Source: CAUUCF01 sp963543695 (GTDB lineage: Bacteria; Pseudomonadota; Gammaproteobacteria; UBA9339). From it: a stretch of 7,795 bases of DNA. The number at the start of each line of letters is the position of its first letter. The first letter of the stretch is position 1. The notes beneath the pieces were generated by a model. The model did no database searches, was not told the origin of the DNA, and worked only from the letters and a program-made list of their open reading frames with translations. Position numbers and translations under genes: made by a program. Where the stretch lies: NCBI GenBank assembly GCA_963543695.1, contig CAUUCF010000017.1, forward strand, positions 1 through 7,795, written 5' to 3'. Of the stretch, positions 1-5,385 are shown one piece after another.

Positions 1-595
1 CTCCATGTTGCTCTTCAAAATAAGCGTTTTCTAACGGCACGTCGTATTCGTCCAGCAAAATAATTACTTTTTGACCGTGATGTTGATATAAACATTGCGA
101 TAAAAATTGGAGACTTTCGTAAGCCAACAAATCGTTCATTTGCCCAGTACAAACTAAACGATATTGTTCTTTCAAAGTTGAATTCAAAGCTTTACTTTGT
201 AATAAATAGTCGTGATAACGGTATTCTTCTTGAATACGGGTCAATAAAAAATGGTAAGCCAAAGCAAAAGTAGGTTTCTTTGCCGATTTTAACGATAAAC
301 TAATCACCGGATAACGTCCTAATTCGTGCGTATATTTTTCTCCTGCTTCCAGGATTTTTAAACCTTGAAACAAAGCGGTATTATCTTTTTGAAAAACCTT
401 TACGTCTTCGAAAAAAGCACGAAGCATACTTAAATTCAAACTCTTCCCAAACCGACGAGGACGGGTAAATAAATTAACTTCTCCTTCTTTATCTAACAAG
501 TCTTTAATCAGTAAAGATTTATCGACAAAGTAATAATTTTTCGTTCTGATCTTTTCAAAATCATCTACCCCAATCGGTAACGGTTGTTTTAGCAT
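1..595 (-). CDS. AAA-ATPase-like protein, N-terminal part (gene runs off the window)
   Basis: The reading frame is open from ATG at 595-593 to the left edge, giving 198 residues with no stop; the C-terminal part lies outside. The N-terminus (MLKQPLPIGVDDFEKIR) and the segment around residues 44-52 (TRPRRFGKS, a Walker A loop) are typical of the AAA-ATPase-like family (Pfam AAA-ATPase_like). A Walker B strand ending in LLDEYDVP is at about residues 178-186. Family members are usually 500-600 residues and often end in a PD-(D/E)XK nuclease-like domain, which cannot be seen here. They are expanded in several intracellular and gut bacteria, and their function is not firmly known. An AAAGAA-like stretch precedes the ATG, and a perfect TATAAT lies about 30 bases upstream, so the gene probably has its own promoter rather than being read from dotA. 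Family assignment is strong, function unknown. Confidence 0.88.
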   Translation of the reverse strand, partial: MLKQPLPIGVDDFEKIRTKNYYFVDKSLLIKDLLDKEGEVNLFTRPRRFGKSLNLSMLRAFFEDVKVFQKDNTALFQGLKILEAGEKYTHELGRYPVISLSLKSAKKPTFALAYHFLLTRIQEEYRYHDYLLQSKALNSTLKEQYRLVCTGQMNDLLAYESLQFLSQCLYQHHGQKVIILLDEYDVPLENAYFEEQHG

Positions 596-626
596 CTTTC
601 TTTTATCGTCTCTACCCTTATTGAAA

Positions 627-655
627 ATTATACTCACAAAAAATCTGGAATACTA
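627..655 (-). promoter_or_regulatory. Probable promoter of the AAA-ATPase-like gene
   Basis: Minus strand carries a perfect -10 box TATAAT at 632-627, placing a transcription start near 620 and a leader of about 25 nt before the ATG at 595. No good -35 box is present at 16-18 bp spacing. A short inverted repeat (TCTCTT 657-662, AAGAGA 667-672) lies directly upstream and could bind a regulator. Inferred from motif and position only. Confidence 0.45.
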
Positions 656-701
656 GTCTCTTTTCTAAGAGAGTAATGCGCTTAAATTTATTTACTGAAT
701 C

Positions 702-751
702 AAAAAATAAAGTTTTCGTTTGAATTTTTCAAACGTTTTGCTTTATTTTTT
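702..751. terminator. Probable bidirectional intrinsic terminator
   Basis: An 11-base arm AAAAAATAAAG (702-712) pairs with CTTTATTTTTT (741-751). An inner 6-bp stem CGTTTG (717-722) pairs with CAAACG (730-735), with an internal T-rich bulge between the stems. A/T tracts flank both sides, so it could end transcription in either direction. It lies between the dotA locus and the AAA-ATPase-like gene, both on the minus strand, and would insulate the second from the first. The stem is mostly A-T, so strength is uncertain. Confidence 0.5.
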
Positions 752-785
752 GCTTACATCATCACCTAAAATTTAAAATTCCTAA

Positions 786-814
786 TGATCCTTTTTTAAA
801 AAAAGGCTTGATCA
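786..814. repeat. Inverted repeat with GATC ends
   Basis: TGATC (786-790) pairs with GATCA (810-814), enclosing a T6/A7 inverted repeat bounded by CC and GG (790-806). It could form a small AT-rich hairpin. No T-tract follows in either direction, so it is not called a terminator. No function assigned. Confidence 0.35.
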
Positions 815-865
815 AATGTTTTCAATTTTAAAAACGGTCTAAGTCGTAAATTATTTTTAAAAAAG

Positions 866-901
866 AAAGTTATTTAATTGATTTTATCAAATAAAAACTT
901 T
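866..901 (-). terminator. Weak AT-only hairpin, possible terminator of the dotA locus
   Basis: TTGAT (878-882) and ATCAA (886-890) form an inner stem, extended imperfectly by AAAG...CTTT arms at 866-869 and 898-901. Read on the minus strand, the hairpin is followed by a T-rich run (CTTTCTTTTTT). This is the first hairpin-plus-T structure met by transcripts leaving the dotA block, but it is built almost only of A-T pairs, so the call is tentative. Confidence 0.28.
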
Positions 902-934
902 ATTTTTATCATAAATACTAGTTTTTAGAATTCA

Positions 935-985
935 TTACCGTAAACAACTAACCTACCTACGTAGGTATAAATCCAATTACGGTAA
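935..985. repeat. Nested inverted repeat at the edge of the duplicated dotA block
   Basis: The outer arms TTACCGTAA (935-943) and TTACGGTAA (977-985) are perfect reverse complements. Centred between them is a perfect 14-bp palindrome, TACCTACGTAGGTA (954-967). The two dyads share nearly the same centre (960 and 960.5). The element lies just beyond the last recognisable dotA-derived base on the left side of the duplication. No T-tract follows, so a terminator is unlikely; a protein-binding site, recombination site or the end of a small mobile element are possible. Confidence 0.6.
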
Positions 986-1001
986 CAAAAAATAGAATTT
1001 T

Positions 1002-1100
1002 GCATTACGAACTTTTCCGCTTCTTTCGTTAAAAGCGGATTTTCTTGCGAATTCGCTCCCCACAACATTAAAAAACAAATGATCGGTGCCGTTAACACTA
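1002..1100 (-). pseudogene. Internal fragment of a second, divergent dotA copy
   Basis: Bases 1002-1098 align without gaps to 2484-2580 inside the intact dotA. The fragment keeps frame over about 32 codons matching DotA residues about 735-767 (core APIICFLMLWGANSQ, then ENPLLTKEAEKFVMQ). I count 17 differences in 97 bases. Fourteen are at third codon positions and fourteen are silent; only A to T, M to V and D to E change the protein. In-frame stops lie just upstream, and the open frame continues unrelated to 925. The piece cannot work as a DotA and is a relic. The silent-change pattern indicates that its source gene was long under selection as a functional protein and is not a fresh copy of the neighbour. 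Confidence 0.82.
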
Positions 1101-1108
1101 ATTATTAA

Positions 1109-1519
1109 TCACCTTAACTTAACTCCACATTTGAATAGCCATAAAATAAAACCCAGTAAAAAACCTCCCCCTAATATAGTAACAAGAGGAACTGGCAAGC
1201 AACAACCGAAATAACAAGGCATACCACCTAACATTATTCTAGCTATAAAAGGTGCTATAAAACATCCATCTGAACATGAACAATAAGTTCCTTGTAACGC
1301 ACCCACCAATGAACCCATATCACCACCTAATGCTGGGCATCCTGATAAAAAATTTGAACCCTCCGCTGATTGTTCCGTTTTACCTTGGATTTGTTCGATT
1401 GCTTTTTGTTCACTACCAACGATCGGCGCATTAACGCCGATCACTTTCAATACTTCGTTGTATAATAAATAAATGCTTGAGAAAGATAAATTAACGAGAG
1501 TCACTAGTGTGAAAGCATA
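1109..1519 (-). pseudogene. Chimeric remnant: dotA C-terminal slice fused to the cysteine-rich half of the microcin-like gene
   Basis: The frame begins directly after the stop codon of the upstream small gene, in the same frame. Bases 1519-1353 correspond to dotA 2271-2105 (DotA residues about 838-893, including SIYLLYNEV and GVNAPIVGSEQKAI). They then switch at 1352 to the small gene from FLSGCPALGG onward. A 5-base insertion around 1142-1147, next to the ATAAAATAAA run, shifts the last residues, so the natural C-terminus FMAMELWP is lost and replaced by ILWLFKCGVKLR. The only internal start is a GTG at 1504 with no ribosome binding site, and the double-glycine leader is absent, so independent production is unlikely. 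The fused frame is nevertheless open for 131 codons. It could be made only by reading through the TAA at 1522-1520 or from a weak internal start. Best read as a recombination product of tandem dotA-peptide units. Confidence 0.75.
1147..1352. repeat. Direct repeat, downstream copy (cysteine-rich module)
   Basis: This 206-base stretch matches 1543-1748 at a constant offset of 396 bases, with one mismatch that I can find (1337 G against 1733 A). It covers the coding part for the cysteine-rich half of the small protein. Near identity means a recent duplication or ongoing gene conversion. Confidence 0.92.
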
Positions 1520-1915
1520 TTAAGGCCACAATTCCATAGCCATAAAACCCAGTAAAAAACCTCCCCCTAATATAGTAACAAGAGGAACTGGCAAGCAACA
1601 ACCGAAATAACAAGGCATACCACCTAACATTATTCTAGCTATAAAAGGTGCTATAAAACATCCATCTGAACATGAACAATAAGTTCCTTGTAACGCACCC
1701 ACCAATGAACCCATATCACCACCTAATGCTGGACATCCTGATAAAAAAGTCGTAAAACCTATACCTATACCTCCAAGAGCTATACCTGCACCTAACGCAA
1801 ATAACCCCGATGCCGCCCATAATGGTATATTTCGTTGAGGTTCATTTTGGGCATCAGCATTTACATCACTACCACCATACACATTATTCATCTGCTGTAA
1901 TGTTAAACAGTACAT
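1520..1915 (-). CDS. Microcin-like secreted protein with a double-glycine leader
   Basis: The protein has 131 residues from ATG at 1915. Its first 15 residues, MYCLTLQQMNNVYGG, fit the double-glycine leader consensus (L-12, T-11, Q-8, M-7, V-4, G-2, G-1). They have the same length and spacing as the microcin V leader MRTLTLNELDSVSGG. Such leaders are normally cut after GG by C39-peptidase ABC transporters during export. The predicted mature part (116 residues) has a polar start, a glycine-rich hydrophobic stretch at about 30-58 with GxxxG-type spacing, and seven cysteines (61, 80, 82, 86, 102, 106, 107). A second hydrophobic stretch spans about 104-127. An in-frame GTG at 1924 overlaps the dotA stop (GTGA), but its GGGAG site is only 3 bases away. 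The ATG has AAGGTGA at 5-base spacing and gives the exact 15-residue leader, so I prefer it. Either way the gene is translationally coupled to dotA. No transporter or immunity gene is visible nearby. Antibacterial activity is not shown; it could instead be a secretion accessory protein. Confidence 0.8.
   Translation of the reverse strand: MYCLTLQQMNNVYGGSDVNADAQNEPQRNIPLWAASGLFALGAGIALGGIGIGFTTFLSGCPALGGDMGSLVGALQGTYCSCSDGCFIAPFIARIMLGGMPCYFGCCLPVPLVTILGGGFLLGFMAMELWP
1543..1748. repeat. Direct repeat, upstream copy (inside the intact microcin-like gene)
   Basis: Partner of 1147-1352. It encodes residues 56 to about 124 of the intact 131-residue protein. The repeat stops exactly where the glycine-rich first half of the protein begins, so only the cysteine-rich module was copied or kept. 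Confidence 0.92.
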
Positions 1916-1920
1916 ACTAC

Positions 1921-4782
1921 TCACCTTCTCCCTTTTTTTGATTTCTTTAGCTGGTTAAAAAAAGCAACGATTCTACTTTTAGATCTTATATTTCTCCTTT
2001 TAATCCTATCCGGATCTCTATTTCTTTTGTTCAGAGTTCCTTGCAGTGAATCAACCGACATGTTCAAACGCTGCGTATCAGCAGCAGCTTTTTCGAGACC
2101 TTGTTTTGAACCCTCCGCTGATTGTTCCGTTTTACCTTGGATCTGGTCGATTGCTTTTTGTTCACTACCAACGATCGGCGCATTAACGCCAATCACTTTC
2201 ATAACTTCGTTATATAATAAATAGATACTCGAAAAAGATAAATTCACGAGTGATGATAACGTAAAAGTATAGATTGTTAAAATCCCGATGATTTTAAATA
2301 AAACCACCATCGAATCCCAACTAACACCTACTCCATCAACTTCAGTTACTCCTGTCCCTACAACAATATCTACCATCCGCGCAAAAACTTCGTTTAAAAG
2401 GTTACAGCCTACTTCCGCTAAAAGCATGCCTACGATTAATCCCGTTAACATTAAGATCGGTCTAAAAAATAAAGCCACCATTTGCATCACAAATTTCTCT
2501 GCTTCTTTCGTTAACAACGGATTATCTTGTGAGTTAGCTCCCCATAACATTAAAAAACAAATAATCGGAGCTGCTAACATTACGACGATAATACTGATTA
2601 ACCAGTTAATCCCGCCAAATAAAAACAGTAATAACGGAATAAGCGGTACGTATACTACCAAAACTAAACCACAGACTAACAACGGACCAATAATCCCCAA
2701 AAGAACCGGCAACATCAAAAAAATCACCGTATTCGCTAATTTTGCCACTTCAACGTTTAGATCCGCTAACGCTACCGCTACGTCGACCGCTCCAGATAAA
2801 GCACCCCAAAATGTACCTGGTGCTGAAGCTGCTGCAACACCTAATGCAATAACCTTCGAACCAAAAGTACCGGCCGCTACCGAAATCGATAACTTCATTA
2901 CATCTTGATAGACCTTCACCGCCGTATTGACCATCTCTTCACCGATGACTGCTAATTTTTCAATCGCTAAATATTGTGTCGATTGAATCGTTTGTTGCCA
3001 TTTTTGATGAATTAAATTATAGGTTCGTTCGTGTAAAATCATTAACGGGATATCTCGAAAAAAACCAATTGCAAATGGTGGGCCTACTAACGGCACCGCC
3101 ATCAGTACTCCGGCACCTACAATACGAGTTGTAACATTTTTATTATTTACAAACGCTCTTTTTAATTTTTCAAACGCCTTATCTAACGCTCCGGTATCGT
3201 TATTATAACTCACTAAATTTAAGTACGAATAAGCTACCCCGTATTGCGCCGCAGCATCGATTAAAGTCCGCAAGCTACTAAAGTTACTAACGTATTCGTT
3301 TTTACTATTCGACGCAATTTGATTAATGTCACTATCAGACAAAAAAGTATACGTATCTGAGATCCCTTCGGTATACATACTTTCCACGTTCTGTTGCTTA
3401 GCTTCGTTACTGGAATGCAGAACTTGGTAATAAGCTCCGGCGTATAACCAACCTAACGCTTTTAATTGATCCATTAATTCGGTATCTTCTTGGTCCGTTA
3501 ACGCTTTTCGCCAGATCGTACTCGTATTTTCTTGATAATCTAACGCCGTCGAGACTAATTCCATCGTTCCTAACGGATAATTGTTAACTTGATTTAACGA
3601 AGTTAACGAACTAGGAGCATTTGTTACTTGCTGTTTCACGAAAGCAGCGTACTGATCTCCGTACTGAAGGGCTTGATCAACCATCGTTTCCGCGACCCGA
3701 TCTAAAGCGTTAATCACCGCTAAAGCCGCATTCTCTCTTACCTGATCATAGTCATCACCCAAATGCGCACGATAACTACCACAGTTAATTTCACCAGGAA
3801 CGTAACGCGCTAGCCTTTCCGGTAAATTAGTCACGTTAATCGCTGGAAATTTAAAAACACCGTCTTCGTTACTAAAAACTTTAAAACTATCCGAAGTTAA
3901 CGACTTAGCATAATTAGCGATTTGTGTTTTTGCCTCTTTGATTTCCGAAGCCATAGCTTTAGGATCGTTAATGACGTCTAAATATTCGTTAAAAATAGCG
4001 GTCCGCCGATACTCTAAAGCACGTTGCACCGAATAAGCACACGTTAACGATTTTAAAATCGAAGCCGTATTTAATTTATCGTTCGGTTGCGACCATTGCG
4101 TATTACTTACTAAACTAGCTGCTCCATTACTCACTAAATAATAGTTCACGTTAGCTGAAGCATCATCTTGTTTTTGAAAATTAGCAATGACCGTCCCGTT
4201 ACTCGTCACGTAATCTAACGTCCTATTCCATAATAAATCAGCCAAACCCACGCTTTGAACCACTAGCCATAAAATTAATACATTGATCGTCGAATAACCC
4301 GACGCCTGCGGCACTAACAACCCAGTACTCAAAGCACAACGTAAAGTAACCCATACCGTAGTCATCTTGCCTAGCGTTTCCCCGTTTGTCGACGTTTCGG
4401 CTAAAAGTTTGACCAAAGAATAAAAAATAAAAAGGCCAGATAAAGCTAATAACCCGCCGTTAAAAATCTCAAATACCACCCTTAAAAAAGAAGGAACCGC
4501 CGTCGATAATTCCTGAACACTGGTGACCGAACCAAATAACGACGCTAAATATTTAATCGATAAATCTTTACTCGCCGGCGTAAACGACATCGACTGCATC
4601 ATCTCGTGTAGGTCAAAAGCAAACGATAACCGAGGCATCAGAAAAACGCCTAAAATCAAAAATGATAAAATTCCGTATTTTAGTTTACGCGCTCGAAGAT
4701 TATTCTGTAAGTTCAAAGATAAAGGTTCCCTTTGTTGTTTCCGTTGTAAGAATCGTCTACTTAGAGCCCCGCTATCCACCAT
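1921..4782 (-). CDS. dotA: DotA/TraY-family inner-membrane protein of a type IVB secretion system
   Basis: A 953-residue polytopic membrane protein. DotA is an inner-membrane component of the Dot/Icm secretion machine that exports effectors into host cells; TraY is the plasmid transfer counterpart. A signal-like hydrophobic segment lies at 36-55 (ending near LSFAFD), with further segments at about 104-126 and 165-185. A large, mostly polar domain spans about 190-550. A cluster of hydrophobic segments follows at about 553-575, 685-750, 770-795 and 826-858, then a basic, charged tail (about 893-953, ending KKSKKGRR). This two-block layout with a large periplasmic loop is as in Legionella DotA, which is somewhat longer. 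The ATG at 4782 has no clear ribosome site; a TTG at 4716 with AGGGA 10 bases upstream is an alternative start that would shorten the long tail before the first membrane segment. The stop overlaps the microcin-like gene. No icmV, icmW or icmX is present in the window. Parts of the gene recur downstream as relics. Confidence 0.9.
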   Translation of the reverse strand: MVDSGALSRRFLQRKQQREPLSLNLQNNLRARKLKYGILSFLILGVFLMPRLSFAFDLHEMMQSMSFTPASKDLSIKYLASLFGSVTSVQELSTAVPSFLRVVFEIFNGGLLALSGLFIFYSLVKLLAETSTNGETLGKMTTVWVTLRCALSTGLLVPQASGYSTINVLILWLVVQSVGLADLLWNRTLDYVTSNGTVIANFQKQDDASANVNYYLVSNGAASLVSNTQWSQPNDKLNTASILKSLTCAYSVQRALEYRRTAIFNEYLDVINDPKAMASEIKEAKTQIANYAKSLTSDSFKVFSNEDGVFKFPAINVTNLPERLARYVPGEINCGSYRAHLGDDYDQVRENAALAVINALDRVAETMVDQALQYGDQYAAFVKQQVTNAPSSLTSLNQVNNYPLGTMELVSTALDYQENTSTIWRKALTDQEDTELMDQLKALGWLYAGAYYQVLHSSNEAKQQNVESMYTEGISDTYTFLSDSDINQIASNSKNEYVSNFSSLRTLIDAAAQYGVAYSYLNLVSYNNDTGALDKAFEKLKRAFVNNKNVTTRIVGAGVLMAVPLVGPPFAIGFFRDIPLMILHERTYNLIHQKWQQTIQSTQYLAIEKLAVIGEEMVNTAVKVYQDVMKLSISVAAGTFGSKVIALGVAAASAPGTFWGALSGAVDVAVALADLNVEVAKLANTVIFLMLPVLLGIIGPLLVCGLVLVVYVPLIPLLLFLFGGINWLISIIVVMLAAPIICFLMLWGANSQDNPLLTKEAEKFVMQMVALFFRPILMLTGLIVGMLLAEVGCNLLNEVFARMVDIVVGTGVTEVDGVGVSWDSMVVLFKIIGILTIYTFTLSSLVNLSFSSIYLLYNEVMKVIGVNAPIVGSEQKAIDQIQGKTEQSAEGSKQGLEKAAADTQRLNMSVDSLQGTLNKRNRDPDRIKRRNIRSKSRIVAFFNQLKKSKKGRR

Positions 4783-4792
4783 TATTCTGAAA

Positions 4793-4821
4793 ATAATAAA
4801 ATATTAAAGTTACTTTAACAA
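4793..4821 (-). promoter_or_regulatory. Probable dotA promoter with an operator-like dyad
   Basis: On the minus strand, TTGTTA (4821-4816) and TATTAT (4798-4793) form a sigma-70-type promoter with 17-bp spacing. A perfect dyad TTAAAGT-A-ACTTTAA (4818-4804) fills most of the spacer, the classic place for a repressor site. Transcription would start near 4786, only a few bases before the ATG at 4782, which agrees with the lack of a ribosome binding site. Inferred from motifs alone. Confidence 0.45.
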
Positions 4822-5005
4822 AGTATTTTTGAAAAATCAACTTTATTCCGTTAAAATTCTCCTTTACTTTTTATCGCTACTTAGTTTTTTTCAACTCATC
4901 TCATAACATTTTAAATTACCCACGCTCCTTTCGGCATTATTCTTGATAATGATGACTTTTTCGAAAAAAGTTTTTTCTTCACTTAAAATATTATTTACAA
5001 AATCC

Positions 5006-5033
5006 TTGACTAATGAAAAATATCTATGATAAA
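5006..5033 (+). promoter_or_regulatory. Promoter of the candidate small RNA
   Basis: TTGACT (5006-5011, five of six matching the -35 consensus) is followed after 16 bases by GATAAA (5028-5033), with an overlapping ATAAAT at 17. Transcription would start near 5040 on the plus strand, away from dotA. The region matches no coding frame. Confidence 0.5.
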
Positions 5034-5039
5034 TTAATT

Positions 5040-5153
5040 TTTGGATAAGTTTTCTATAAATTATATCCAAGTTTCGTGTTATACGGTAATTAAATTTTAT
5101 AAACAGACGCAGTATTCTAAGTGATTTTTAACATGAAGGATACTGCGTTTTTT
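5040..5153 (+). ncRNA. Candidate small regulatory RNA
   Basis: A plus-strand promoter at 5006-5033 and a strong intrinsic terminator at 5107-5153 bracket about 114 nt with no credible open reading frame. The 5' part can fold: TTGGATA (5041-5047) pairs with TATCCAA (5064-5070), with a 16-base A/U-rich loop. The stretch between 5071 and 5106 looks single-stranded. Hairpin, linker and terminator hairpin with U-tail are a common layout for trans-acting small RNAs. It lies in the gap between the dotA locus and the hydrolase gene and is divergent from dotA. I do not recognise it as a known family; it does not look like 6S, tmRNA or RNase P RNA. Its targets and expression are unknown. Confidence 0.5.
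5107..5153 (+). terminator. Strong intrinsic terminator
   Basis: ACGCAGTAT (5107-5115) pairs perfectly with ATACTGCGT (5140-5148), extended inward by two pairs (one G-U), with a 20-base loop and a run of six T (5148-5153). No T-run follows in the opposite direction, so it acts on plus-strand transcripts. There is no plus-strand gene upstream, which is the main argument for a small RNA here. Confidence 0.8.
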
Positions 5154-5385
5154 ATTATGACTTATTTCTTCAGTTTCTTTTTTACTCACTTCAACTGAAA
5201 AATCCTGCCATCTCGGTTGTTTAAGTAAAATTTTCCGTTTAATCGTTCAGCACCTTACCGTTTTAAAGTCGTTTATTCAGCTAAAATTCTTAGCTTATCT
5301 GCTATTTTAAGTTCATTTAGCCTTTCGTTTCTAAAAAAATCGTTTTCTTTGCTTATTCACGCTTTTTTATTCACCGTAAATGATG

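Noticed and set aside
1502..1504. GTG as a true start for the chimeric dotA-peptide frame
   Set aside because: No Shine-Dalgarno sequence precedes it, and the dotA homology extends upstream of it to 1519, so it is an internal valine codon of the original gene.
1147..1748. CRISPR-like or minisatellite array
   Set aside because: There are only two copies, each over 200 bases, coding, and explained by gene duplication.
2027..2224. Plus-strand open frame opposite the dotA 3' end
   Set aside because: It is a shadow of the well-supported DotA frame on the other strand, with no ribosome site and no recognisable protein features.
2288..2908. Plus-strand 206-codon open frame opposite dotA
   Set aside because: Its composition (threonine, proline, asparagine and isoleucine) is what antisense of a hydrophobic membrane-protein gene gives; DotA homology on the minus strand decides.
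4523..4807. Plus-strand open frame opposite the dotA 5' end
   Set aside because: Antisense to the DotA N-terminus and its promoter, with no recognisable features.
4790..4810. PmrA-type box (cTTAATatT repeats) upstream of dotA
   Set aside because: One half-site, TTTAATATT, is close to the Legionella/Coxiella consensus, but the second half matches poorly in this AT-rich stretch.
5133..5198. 21-codon plus-strand frame beginning MKDTAFF
   Set aside because: It starts in the terminator loop, runs through the stem and T-tract, and has no ribosome site.
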